Shown piece after piece: positions 15,929 to 24,079 of a stretch of 35,846 bases of DNA. Numbering within the stretch: the first letter of the stretch is position 1; every line of letters begins with the position of its first letter. The DNA comes from DASRJG01 sp964647625 (GTDB lineage Bacteria > Acidobacteriota > Polarisedimenticolia > Polarisedimenticolales > DASRJG01), in the NCBI GenBank assembly GCA_964647625.1, contig CAZYHZ010000046.1:1-35846 (forward strand), written 5' to 3'. The notes beneath the pieces were generated by a model. The model was not told where the DNA came from. It made no database searches and was given only the letters and a program-made list of their open reading frames with translations. The translations under genes and the position numbers were made by a program.

Positions 15929-17067
15929 TCGCCGGGGCGTCCGATCCGTACGCGATCGTCCCGTACGAAGCGGCCCACAAGAGCCAAGTCCTCAAGCTTC
16001 AGCGCCATCTATGGGGCGCCGACCCGGCGTTGAATCGTGCGTACTTCGATTGGAAATACGAGCAGAACCCGTTTCTCGCACGGCCGATCGCGTGCGTTGC
16101 GCTCCACGGCGACGACGTCGTCGGGATGCGCGGAATCTGCGGCGCGCGCTGGCGAGCCGGACGAAGCGGGGCGTCGATCGATCTCCCGTACACGGACGAT
16201 CTCGTCATAGCGCCCGAGCATCGGGATCGCGGGTTGGCGCGCCGCTTGATCCGCGCGCTGGTCGAGCAGGCACACGCGCGCGGCTATCCGTTCTTGATCA
16301 GCCTGCGGTCGGGGCGCCTCACCCTCTTTTCGTCGCTGGCCGAAGGGTATCGCGCGATCGGAGAGTTGCGCGCCGTGGTCCGCACCTCGAGCGAGCCGCG
16401 CCGGCTCCGCGCCCTGCGCGGCGCGGCCGGCTCGTGGCCGCTCCTGTGGCGACTGGCGGATTCCTCCTTTTTCTACGCGCCGAGCGAGAAGCGGCCGTTC
16501 CTCGCGCTGGACCGTGCCGCGCACCGATCGAGCGACGGTGGGGGTTATTCCGTCGAGGTGGCCTCCGAGCCGCGGCCCGCGGAGATGGCCGCGCTGTGCT
16601 CGCGGCTTCCGGCCGATGAGCGCATTCATCACGAACGGAGCGAGGCGTATCTCTCGTGGGTCTTCCGCAATCCGCGGCTCGAGTACCGCTACCTGTACGC
16701 CTGGAGCGAGAGGCTCGAAGGGTATCTCGTGCTCGATCGAGTGCGGACGGAGTGGCGTGTCCGGACCCGGGTGAACGTCTCCGACTGGGAGGCCTCTCGC
16801 GGCGAGGTCGGCTCGCGCCTCCTGGCCGAGGCGGTGACGCGGGGACGTTTTTCCGAGCTCGTCTCGTGGACGGCGACGGACGCGCCCGAAGTGCGGGAGG
16901 CGCTGAGCCGGCTCGGCTTCGTCCCGCTTCGAGCCGAGGGAGAATCGCGGGGGCCCATCGCGCTGCTCCACGCCGATCACGGCGACGACGCAGCGACGTG
17001 GACGATCGCCGGACGATCGGCGCTCGACATGGGCCATTGGCGCCTGCGCATGCTGGATCAGGACTGA
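15925..17067 (+). CDS. Double GNAT-fold acyltransferase
   Basis: The product is 380 aa, twice the size of a single GNAT domain. The N-terminal half has FDWKYEQNP, then DDLVIAPEHRDRGLARRLIRALV (about 90-112), which contains the R/Q-x-x-G-x-G/A acyl-donor loop. The C-terminal half repeats the pattern (YLSWVFRNPRLEYRYLYAW ... VGSRLLAEAVTRG ... LSRLGFVPLR). Such double-GNAT, FemAB-like proteins occur in polysaccharide and cell-envelope loci and transfer acyl or aminoacyl groups to amines. The GTG start overlaps the ACP stop by 4 bp, arguing for translational coupling and an ACP-bound donor. The donor and acceptor are inference. The frame continues cleanly to TGA at 17067. Confidence 0.8.
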   Translation: MIAGASDPYAIVPYEAAHKSQVLKLQRHLWGADPALNRAYFDWKYEQNPFLARPIACVALHGDDVVGMRGICGARWRAGRSGASIDLPYTDDLVIAPEHRDRGLARRLIRALVEQAHARGYPFLISLRSGRLTLFSSLAEGYRAIGELRAVVRTSSEPRRLRALRGAAGSWPLLWRLADSSFFYAPSEKRPFLALDRAAHRSSDGGGYSVEVASEPRPAEMAALCSRLPADERIHHERSEAYLSWVFRNPRLEYRYLYAWSERLEGYLVLDRVRTEWRVRTRVNVSDWEASRGEVGSRLLAEAVTRGRFSELVSWTATDAPEVREALSRLGFVPLRAEGESRGPIALLHADHGDDAATWTIAGRSALDMGHWRLRMLDQD

Positions 17068-17132
17068 AATCACGAGCTTTTCTCGGGACCGGGACACGGC
17101 TTGACTCCCGGGGGAGGGGGATTCACGTTTCC

Positions 17133-18002
17133 ATGTCGGGGGACCCGATCATTCGGACTTCGAGATTGGCCGTCATCGTGACCGCTGCCGCGGTGGCCTT
17201 CGTCGCGGGATGGAGCGGCGTGCGCCGTTATGCGACGCCGCGTCCGGGCGAAGCATCGCTCGAGGATCAAGATCCCATCCACGTCCCCCTCTGGCTGCCC
17301 CGGACCGCGGTGCGGCACAAGTCGCGGTTCGCGTGCATGTGGGATGGCTCGATCCCGCTGGCACCGTTCCGCGCCGCCGAGAACCTCGACCGCGCCGTGG
17401 GCCGCGTCGCCTCCGACGAAGAGCGCGCCCGCAAGCTCCTTCACTGGACGCGCGATCAGTTCGATCCGGGCCGCCCCGACCCCTATCCGCCGCCCGACGC
17501 GACGACCACGCTCGTCGAGATCCGCTCAGGGCGCACGGGCGGCTTTTGCGCGCAGTACGCCTTCGTCCTCGTGCAGGCGCTCCAGTCGTTCGGTATGCCG
17601 GCGCGGGTGGTCACGATCGAGGACCACGAAGTGGTCGAGGCGTGGCTCGCGGACCAGGGGCGGTGGACCATGCTCGACCCGATGTTCGAGACGCAGGTGT
17701 TCGACGAGCGCGGCGTCAGCCTTTCGGCCATCGAGATCCGTCGCGCGTGGCATGCGGGAAGCCGGATCTCTCTCTCGCCGGGAGAACGGCTCGACGAATC
17801 GGTCCACCGATATGCCGCCCGCTACGACCGCATCGCACTCTGGATCCGGAACGCGTTCGTCAGCGCACCGGTGAATTTCAGCGACTTCGATCGATACCGC
17901 GTCTGGCTCGTCGCAGCCGGCGAGCGCTCGCCGAACGCCGAGTCCCTCTCGACGACTCACCCCGAAGGCCTCTACGCCCGCCCCGCCGATTTCCCGTACT
18001 GA
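17133..18002 (+). CDS. Membrane-anchored transglutaminase-like protein
   Basis: The product is 289 aa with one N-terminal hydrophobic segment (SRLAVIVTAAAVAFVAGWSG), which acts as a signal anchor or uncleaved signal. A transglutaminase-core fold follows: GGFCAQYAFVLVQAL (Cys near 139), DHEVVEAWL (His near 167) and WTMLDPMF (Asp near 182), the papain-like Cys-His-Asp triad. Upstream KLLHWTRDQFDPG fits the helix before the Cys. The family includes proteases, peptide cyclases and acyl-transfer enzymes. It lies 65 bp after the GNAT gene with a purine-rich GGGAGGGGG about 12 bases before the ATG. It may be the last member of the ligase-ACP-GNAT operon and act on its product outside the membrane. 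Confidence 0.78.
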   Translation: MSGDPIIRTSRLAVIVTAAAVAFVAGWSGVRRYATPRPGEASLEDQDPIHVPLWLPRTAVRHKSRFACMWDGSIPLAPFRAAENLDRAVGRVASDEERARKLLHWTRDQFDPGRPDPYPPPDATTTLVEIRSGRTGGFCAQYAFVLVQALQSFGMPARVVTIEDHEVVEAWLADQGRWTMLDPMFETQVFDERGVSLSAIEIRRAWHAGSRISLSPGERLDESVHRYAARYDRIALWIRNAFVSAPVNFSDFDRYRVWLVAAGERSPNAESLSTTHPEGLYARPADFPY

Positions 18003-18020
18003 CTTCGCGCGCGTTGCGGC

Positions 18021-19226
18021 TCAAGGACACGGGTTGTCGTTCGGCCGGTCCTTACCATCGCTGTCCTTGCCGAGCTCGAGCCCGGGAGCGCTCGGGCGCG
18101 GAGCAACGAGGTAGAACGCGGTTTTTCCGGCAGCGGGGACGAGACTGTCGTCGAAAGCCGGAGTCGTCATGCCGCACGACCGGGCGGCGATCGAATTGGA
18201 CCCGAGCGCCTGCGTGTACACCGACGTCGCGCGAAGGACGGCCAGATCTCCCCGATAGACGCACCACGTCTGATAGCCGGTCTCCGGGAGCCAGATCAGC
18301 TGGGTGCGCGTGCCCCATACGGCGTAGACCTCGCCGTCGTCGACGTCGCAGCGGTCGCCTTGACCGTCGTGATCGAAGTCGGACTGCATCTGGTTGTACT
18401 CGGAAACGCAGTTGTCGCAGGCATCGCCCGTACCGTCGCCGTCGCGATCGGACTGAGTCGGATTGTAGACGCCCGGGCAGTTGTCCTTGAGGTCGTCGAC
18501 ACCGTCGCCGTCGGTGTCGGGGCGCGCGCTTCCGGGGACGAGGGGATCGGGGTCGCAGGCATCGCCGACCCCGTCGCCGTCCGCGTCGCGCTGGCCGACG
18601 TTGTACGTGTACGGACAGTTGTCGCGGTCGTTCGGGACGCCGTCACCGTCGATGTCGGGGTCCATGGCGTCGGGGATGCCGTTGCCGTTCAAGTCGTTCA
18701 TCGCCGCGCCGGGAGGCGGCCCGCTCGCTGCGCAGGGCACCTCGAGCCCGCGATCGATGCACATGTAGGGGGCCGCCGCGTAGGCCACGGCGTTCGAAAG
18801 CTGTGTGGCGCATACGGCGCCGGCGCTGCCGGTGGCGCACGCCCTCACGGAGTAGTCGTAGACGCGGCCGGCCAACGGAAACGACCGGTCCCAGGCCGCG
18901 CACCAGACCGTGGGGAAGACTGCGGGGATCGTGACACTCGACGACAAGCGGAACGCGGGCCGGTTCCGCCAGCGCGTGTCGCCCACGATCGTGCAGTTCC
19001 CACCCCCGTGGTCGCACCGCTGGATCTCGTACCACGTCGCGGACGGGGACGCGTTCCAGACGAGGCACTCCGAGCACGCACAGGGCAAATCTTGCCGGTC
19101 CGAGCTGCACACCGGGCCGCCGAGGTCGAACAGCGGGGCCGTGTCGCAGTTCTGCGCGCCGGCCGGAGCCGTAAATGAGAACGAGACGATCGCTGAGAGG
19201 ACGATGAGTGGGACGCGAAATTTCAT
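18021..19226 (-). CDS. Secreted thrombospondin type 3 repeat (calcium-binding) protein
   Basis: The product is 401 aa with a signal peptide (residues 1-25, ending APAGAQ). Residues of about 26-170 are Cys-rich with FnIII-like elements (WNASPSATWYEIQRCD, RVYDYSVRACATG). Residues of about 175-295 hold thrombospondin type 3 units with the calcium pattern DxDGDGVxDxxDNCP (DIDGDGVPNDRDNCP, DTDGDGVDDLKDNCP, DRDGDGTGDACDNC). The last 105 residues match the C-terminal module of the kelch protein and paralogues A/B: VYRGDLAVL, a Cys, FDDSLVPAAGKTAFYLV, and the end NPCP. The start is ATG with little Shine-Dalgarno match. It is divergent from the TPR protein gene. An extracellular, calcium-stabilised surface role is inference. 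Confidence 0.85.
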   Translation of the reverse strand: MKFRVPLIVLSAIVSFSFTAPAGAQNCDTAPLFDLGGPVCSSDRQDLPCACSECLVWNASPSATWYEIQRCDHGGGNCTIVGDTRWRNRPAFRLSSSVTIPAVFPTVWCAAWDRSFPLAGRVYDYSVRACATGSAGAVCATQLSNAVAYAAAPYMCIDRGLEVPCAASGPPPGAAMNDLNGNGIPDAMDPDIDGDGVPNDRDNCPYTYNVGQRDADGDGVGDACDPDPLVPGSARPDTDGDGVDDLKDNCPGVYNPTQSDRDGDGTGDACDNCVSEYNQMQSDFDHDGQGDRCDVDDGEVYAVWGTRTQLIWLPETGYQTWCVYRGDLAVLRATSVYTQALGSNSIAARSCGMTTPAFDDSLVPAAGKTAFYLVAPRPSAPGLELGKDSDGKDRPNDNPCP

Positions 19227-19412
19227 TCCGGCGTCGCATCAGCAAGTTACCGGCCAATGTCCTAATCGGATTTAGGTTGATTTCCTACGCGGGCTTTACG
19301 CAGCATGTGATTCCTGCGTCATGGAGAGGCGCATTTCGATTCGATCGTGAACATTGGATGCGACAATTATTTGTGGCGTGCGGAGGCCCGGCACGGGTCG
19401 TACGATCGAAGC

Positions 19413-20537
19413 GTGAGATCGGCCTCGGCCGCCGCAGCGACCCTCGTTGCCGTGCTGCTTCTCGACGGCTCGGCGGCGCTTGCGGCATCGGCGGCTCCGT
19501 CCCACGACGCCTGGTCGAGCGCGATCGCCCGGCGGGGACTCGACCCGGCGTTGGTGCCCAATCCCATCGACGTGACCCCCGAGGTCAAGGCCGCGGCGGC
19601 CGCCGTCACCGGAGCCGCCGGCGGAACGATCGAGGAGCTCAAGCGGATCCAGGCCGCGCTCTTCGACAAGACGAAGTTCACCTTCGACTACGACGCCGGC
19701 CTGACGGAGACCGCGTCCGAAGCCCTGGCGAGCGGGCACGGCAACTGCGTCTCGTTCACGAACCTCTTCATCGCGATGGGACGCGCGCGTGGACTGAAAG
19801 TACGAGCGGGCTACATGACCCCGCACGACAACGGCCGGCGCCGTGGCGACCTCGTCGTGCTCTCGACTCACGTCGTCGCGATGTACCCGCTCCACGATCG
19901 CTTCGTGGTTTTCGATTTCTATCGCGTGCGGGAGGACCCGACGACGCAGATCCGGCTTCTCGACGATTTCGAGCTGGCGGCGCTGTACGTGAACAATCGT
20001 GCGGTCGAAGCGCTCGCGGCCGGACGATACGACCTGGCGGCCGATCGTCTCGCGGCCGTCCTCAAGTTATTCCCCGATTTTGCCGCGGGATACGCCAACC
20101 TCGGCGTGCTCGAGCGGCGCCGCGGCGACGTCGCCGGCGCCCTGGACGCCTACCGGCACGCGCTCGAGATCGATCCGAAGGACCCGGGAATCTCCTCGAA
20201 CCTGGCCGCGTTGTACATGAGCCTCGGGCGGGTCCGTGAGGCGAAGGCGGCGGTCCTGCTCGCGGATTGGCGGCGAGCGACTCCGTTCACGCTTCTTGCC
20301 CGAGGCGACCTGGAGGCGGTCGACGGCCGCTACAAGAGCGCCCTGCGCTTCTATCGCCAGGCGGCACGCCGGGACCCCAAGCTCGCCGAGCCCCACGCGG
20401 CGATGGCGCGCGTGGCGCTGGCGACCGGACGCCTCGACGACGCGCGGCGCGAGGTCGCGCTGGCGATGGCGCTCGATCCGGGAAACGACGAGGCGGCGAA
20501 GATCTTGCCGCCCGAAGACGGAGACGCGTCGCGCTAG
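19413..20537 (+). CDS. Secreted transglutaminase-like protein with TPR repeats
   Basis: The product is 374 aa from GTG 19413, which gives a proper signal peptide (MRSASAAAATLVAVLLLDGSA). An in-frame GTG at 19347 would put 22 polar residues before it. The N-terminal domain is transglutaminase-like: GHGNCVSFTNLFIAMGRARG (Cys near 112), STHVVAMYPL (His near 152) and FVVFDFYR (Asp near 168). From about residue 195 there are at least four tetratricopeptide units (FAAGYANLGVLERRRGDVA, LDAYRHALEIDPKDPG, ALRFYRQAARRDPKLAEPH). This pairing is common in exported bacterial proteins that process or scaffold others. Its TAG stop interlocks with the pckA stop in one CTAG. The substrate is unknown. Confidence 0.83.
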   Translation: MRSASAAAATLVAVLLLDGSAALAASAAPSHDAWSSAIARRGLDPALVPNPIDVTPEVKAAAAAVTGAAGGTIEELKRIQAALFDKTKFTFDYDAGLTETASEALASGHGNCVSFTNLFIAMGRARGLKVRAGYMTPHDNGRRRGDLVVLSTHVVAMYPLHDRFVVFDFYRVREDPTTQIRLLDDFELAALYVNNRAVEALAAGRYDLAADRLAAVLKLFPDFAAGYANLGVLERRRGDVAGALDAYRHALEIDPKDPGISSNLAALYMSLGRVREAKAAVLLADWRRATPFTLLARGDLEAVDGRYKSALRFYRQAARRDPKLAEPHAAMARVALATGRLDDARREVALAMALDPGNDEAAKILPPEDGDASR

Positions 20538-22126
20538 CCGGCGGGTGCCGCGGCCTTGACGTCGTCGCCGACCTGATCACCGTATCGCTTGAAGTTCTCG
20601 CGGAACATGCCCGCGAGCTTTCCGGCCTGCGCATCGAACGCCTTGGCATCCGCCCACGTGGCCCGGGGGTTGAGGACGTCGCCCGGAACGCCGGGAACCG
20701 ACTGCGGCACCCGGAACCCGAACACCGGGTCTTTCTGGAGCGCGGCCTCCGCGATCGTGCCCGCGAGCGCCGCGCGGATCATCGTCCGCGTGTGCGGGAT
20801 CGCCATGCGGTGCCCGACGCCGTACGGGCCGGCGGTCCATCCCGTGTTGATCAGCCACACGCCCGGGCCGTGCCGCTTGATCTTCTCGCCGAGCATCCGG
20901 GCGTAGTCGCTCGGCGGCAGCGGCAGGAACGGCTCGCCGAAACAAGCCGAGAAGGTGGCCTGCGGCTCCTTGACGCCCCGCTCCGTGCCCGCGACCTTCG
21001 CCGTGTAGCCGGACAGGAAGAAGTACATGGCCTGCTCGGGCGTCAGCTTCGCGATCGGCGGAAGCACCCCGAACGCGTCGGCCGCCAGGAAGATCACGTT
21101 CTTCGGGTGGCCGGCGCGGCCGTCGGCGACGATGTTCTGGATCTGATCGATCGGATACGCGGCGCGGGTGTTCTCGGTCTTCGCGTCGCTGTCGAGATCG
21201 AGGGCTCCCATCGCGTCGATCGCGACGTTTTCGAGAACCGTGCCGAACGTCCGCGTCGTCTGGTGGATCTCCGGCTCGTGCGCGGCGTTCAGGCGAATGA
21301 CCTTCGCATAGCAGCCGCCCTCGAAATTGAAGACGCCCTGGTCGCTCCATCCGTGCTCGTCATCGCCGATCAGGGGGCGCTCCGGATCGGCGGAGAGCGT
21401 CGTCTTTCCGGTGCCGGAAAGTCCGAAGAACAGGGCGACGTCCCCCGCGCGGCCCACGTTGGCCGAGCAGTGCATGGGGAAGACGCCACGCAGGGGGAGG
21501 AGGAAGTTGAGGACCGTGAAGATCGATTTCTTGATCTCGCCCGCGTACTTCGTGCCGCCGATCAGAACCATCTTCTTCGTGAAGTTCACGACGACGAACG
21601 CCTCGGTCCGGGTTCCGTCCCGGGTGGGATCGGCCGAAAACGAGGGGGCGTGAACCACGTGGAACTCGGGGCGATGGGAAGCGAGATCGCCGCCGTCGAC
21701 GCGCAGGAACAGGTTCCTGGCGAAGAGGGCGTGCCACGGGCTCTCGGTGACGATGCGGATGGGGAGCCGCTCCGCCGGATCAGCACCGGCGCGCAGGTCC
21801 TGAAGCCACAGCTCCCGAGCCGACAGGTGCGCCCGCACGCGCTCGTAGAGCGCGTCGAACGTGTCGGGGGCGAACGGCTGGTTCACGCTGCCCCAGGCCA
21901 CGCGCGCCTCCGTCACGGCGTCGCGCACGACGAATTTGTCCTTCGGCGAGCGTCCCGTGTACGGAGTCGTGTCGACGACGAGGGCGCCGCCGGCGCCGAT
22001 CCTGCCGGTTTCGCGGTGGATCGTTGCCTCGTACAGGGTCGGGGCGAGATCGTTCCGGTGAATCTTCGGTGCCTTGTCGAGGCCCAACGCTTGGAGCGAG
22101 TCGGAGGCGGCCACCGTGCCGGGCAT
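20534..22126 (-). CDS. pckA: Phosphoenolpyruvate carboxykinase (ATP)
   Basis: The product is 530 aa, normal for the ATP-dependent enzyme, which converts oxaloacetate plus ATP to PEP, CO2 and ADP, the entry step of gluconeogenesis in the cytosol. TPYTGRSPKDKFVV (about 50-63), FFGLSGTGKTTLSADP (kinase-1a P-loop, about 232-247) and DDEHGWSDQGVFNFEGG (kinase-2 and metal site) are all present, as are SAYTAK-like LSGYTAKVAGTE and NTGWTAGPYGVG. The ATG at 22126 is preferred because AAAGGA stands about six bases upstream. The open frame before it is non-homologous and Arg/Ser-rich. It is a single gene, divergent from rnd and convergent with the TPR gene. Confidence 0.97.
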   Translation of the reverse strand: MPGTVAASDSLQALGLDKAPKIHRNDLAPTLYEATIHRETGRIGAGGALVVDTTPYTGRSPKDKFVVRDAVTEARVAWGSVNQPFAPDTFDALYERVRAHLSARELWLQDLRAGADPAERLPIRIVTESPWHALFARNLFLRVDGGDLASHRPEFHVVHAPSFSADPTRDGTRTEAFVVVNFTKKMVLIGGTKYAGEIKKSIFTVLNFLLPLRGVFPMHCSANVGRAGDVALFFGLSGTGKTTLSADPERPLIGDDEHGWSDQGVFNFEGGCYAKVIRLNAAHEPEIHQTTRTFGTVLENVAIDAMGALDLDSDAKTENTRAAYPIDQIQNIVADGRAGHPKNVIFLAADAFGVLPPIAKLTPEQAMYFFLSGYTAKVAGTERGVKEPQATFSACFGEPFLPLPPSDYARMLGEKIKRHGPGVWLINTGWTAGPYGVGHRMAIPHTRTMIRAALAGTIAEAALQKDPVFGFRVPQSVPGVPGDVLNPRATWADAKAFDAQAGKLAGMFRENFKRYGDQVGDDVKAAAPAG

Positions 22127-22257
22127 GCAGATCCTTTCGTCGTCGGCCCCGGAGCCTTGGCGATGCCGGCCCCGGGAGGCCTTGAGGCGCGGAAGGATAG
22201 CGCGATGGAACTCGGCCTGTCGACCGTCCCGCAGGAGCGGAAAGGGCGCCTTGCCGC

Positions 22258-22287
22258 TTGACCCGGCCGGTCTGCGAACGCTAGGGT
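22258..22287 (+). promoter_or_regulatory. Possible rnd promoter
   Basis: TTGACC at 22258-22263 and TAGGGT at 22282-22287 are separated by 18 bp, in the 169-bp spacer between pckA and rnd. The transcript would start within a few bases of the ATG at 22296, so the mRNA could be nearly leaderless, which fits the weak Shine-Dalgarno sequence there. This is a pattern match only. Confidence 0.3.
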
Positions 22288-22295
22288 CGCCCGCC

Positions 22296-23438
22296 ATGGA
22301 CGTCGCCTGGATCGACTCGACCGACCGTCTTTCGGCGTGGCTTTCGACGCTTTCGCCCGGCCCCCTCGACCGGCTCGCCGTCGACACCGAAGCCGACTCG
22401 TTCCACCACTACAGGGAGAAGGTGTGCCTGGTCCAGTTGTCGGCAGGGGACCGCCACGCGCTCGTCGATCCATTGGCCGGCGTCGATTTGTCCCTGCTGT
22501 CGCAGCCGCTTTCGGATCCGGCGATCGTCAAGATCCTCCACGGCGCGGATTACGACATCCGGCTGCTCTCCCGCGACTTCTCGCTCAGGCTCGACGGGCT
22601 GTACGACACGATGATCGCGGCGCGACTTCTGGGAGAGCCCGCGGTCGGGCTGCAGGCGCTTCTCCAGAAATACCTCGATGTGTCCCTGGACAAATCCCAT
22701 CAGCGCGCCGATTGGTCGAAGCGGCCGCTTTCTCCGGCGATGCGCGAGTACGCGGTCGCGGACACGCGGCATCTGGCCGAGCTGGCGTCGCGCTTGGGAG
22801 CGAGGCTCGACGCGCTCGGGCGGGCGGCGTGGATGCGCGAGGAGTGCGAGCGCCTTCAAAGCGTGCGGTGGCGCGATCGCCGAGAGGACGATCCCGAGCC
22901 CTTCCTCAGGACGAAGGGGGTGAAAGATCTCGACCCTGCCGCCCTCGCCGTCCTCCGCGAAATCTGGGTCTGGCGCGATGCGACCGCCGCCGCCGCGGAC
23001 AGGCCCCCGTTCCGTATCGCGCGAGACGAGGTTCTGATCGCCGTTGCGAGGAGACCCCCGGCAATCCTCGATGAGCTTCGAGCGGTTCCGGGCGTTCCGG
23101 CGCCGCTGTCGCGCGCGCCGTGGGTCGAGCCGTTCCTCGAGGCCGTGCGGCGCGGGGCGGCTTGTCCGGAGGGAGAGCGGCCGAAGAGAGCGGCGCGCGT
23201 CGTGGAGAAGCTTCCCGCTCCGGTGGTCGCTCGCGTGTCGATCCTCCGCGACGCCCGCGACCGCCTCGCGCGCGACCTTCAGCTCGATCCGACGCTGCTC
23301 GCGAGCCGGGCGACGCTCGAGGACGTCGCGACCCGCTGGGTCGACGGGCTCGATCCGTGGACGGCGCCCGAGCTGCGGGCGTGGCAGACCGGGCTGCTCC
23401 GCGGGGCCCTCAGTCCGGAGGCGCCCCGGTCCGCCTGA
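22296..23438 (+). CDS. rnd: Ribonuclease D (DEDDy 3'-5' exonuclease)
   Basis: The product is 380 aa. It trims the 3' ends of tRNA precursors and other small RNAs. The DEDDy exonuclease residues are visible: VDTEADSFHHY (Exo I, near 29), KILHGADYDIRLL (Exo II, near 80-92) and YAVADTRHL (Exo III, near 152). QADW-like QRADWSKRPLSPAM follows the usual RNase D order. Residues of about 203-270 form one HRDC domain (LDPAALAVLREIWVWRD, RIARDEVLIAVARRPP). A second helical HRDC-like region ends the protein. The ATG is preceded only by a weak AGGG. The last 29 bp overlap the convergent HAD gene. Confidence 0.93.
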   Translation: MDVAWIDSTDRLSAWLSTLSPGPLDRLAVDTEADSFHHYREKVCLVQLSAGDRHALVDPLAGVDLSLLSQPLSDPAIVKILHGADYDIRLLSRDFSLRLDGLYDTMIAARLLGEPAVGLQALLQKYLDVSLDKSHQRADWSKRPLSPAMREYAVADTRHLAELASRLGARLDALGRAAWMREECERLQSVRWRDRREDDPEPFLRTKGVKDLDPAALAVLREIWVWRDATAAAADRPPFRIARDEVLIAVARRPPAILDELRAVPGVPAPLSRAPWVEPFLEAVRRGAACPEGERPKRAARVVEKLPAPVVARVSILRDARDRLARDLQLDPTLLASRATLEDVATRWVDGLDPWTAPELRAWQTGLLRGALSPEAPRSA

Positions 23439-24060
23439 CGAGCGCGGGCAGGTCTTCGAGCGACCCGATCACGGGGGAGCCGGTGGCGAGGAGCTCCTCG
23501 CGGGACGACGATCCGCCGCAGACCAGGGTCACGGCGACGCGCGCGCGCCGGGCGGCCTCGGCGTCGATCGCCATGTCGCCGACGTAGAGCGTCTCGGCGG
23601 CCGAGGTGCCCATCGCACGCCGGCAGGCGTCGATCATCGCCGGATCCGGCTTCAGGGCGCCTGCGGTTTCGGGGCCGGAGACGGCGTCGAAGAACGAGCG
23701 CATGCCGAGGCGTCCGAGGATTCTCTCGGAGTACGCGGCCGGCTTGTTGCTCGCGACGCTCATTCGAACGCCCCATCCCGCGAGCGTGCGGAGAACGCCG
23801 CTCGTTCCCGGAATCTCGTGCGAGAGCTCCTCGCAGATGCGGTCGTAAACGCTCCGGAAGATGTTCGCGGCGTCTTCGCGATGCTCGGTCCCCACGACCT
23901 GATCCATCAGGTGAAGCAGGCCGCCACCGACGCGGGTACGGACGTCGCTTTCGGGGAGCGGGGGCAGCTCGTACGCGCGCCGCGCCGCGTTGACGGCGGT
24001 CGTGATCGCCTCGTAGCCGTCGATCAGCGTTCCGTCGAGATCGAAGATGACGCCCCGCAC
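23410..24060 (-). CDS. HAD-family phosphatase, phosphoglycolate-phosphatase-like
   Basis: The product is 216 aa. The HAD motifs are complete: VIFDLDGTLID (motif I, nucleophile Asp near residue 8), SVASNKP (motif II), GALKPDP (motif III Lys) and YVGDMAIDAEAAR (motif IV acids). The helical cap between motifs I and II (YELPPLPESDVRTRVGGG) matches class C1 proteins such as Gph and PpaX. The likely role is removal of phosphate from a small metabolite, phosphoglycolate or pyrophosphate being the usual candidates. The GTG start lies 19 bp after the stop of the small Cys protein on the same strand, so the two are probably co-transcribed. Its end overlaps rnd by 29 bp. Confidence 0.88.
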   Translation of the reverse strand: MRGVIFDLDGTLIDGYEAITTAVNAARRAYELPPLPESDVRTRVGGGLLHLMDQVVGTEHREDAANIFRSVYDRICEELSHEIPGTSGVLRTLAGWGVRMSVASNKPAAYSERILGRLGMRSFFDAVSGPETAGALKPDPAMIDACRRAMGTSAAETLYVGDMAIDAEAARRARVAVTLVCGGSSSREELLATGSPVIGSLEDLPALVRRTGAPPD

Positions 24061-24079
24061 GCGGGATGCGCCGGCGCTT

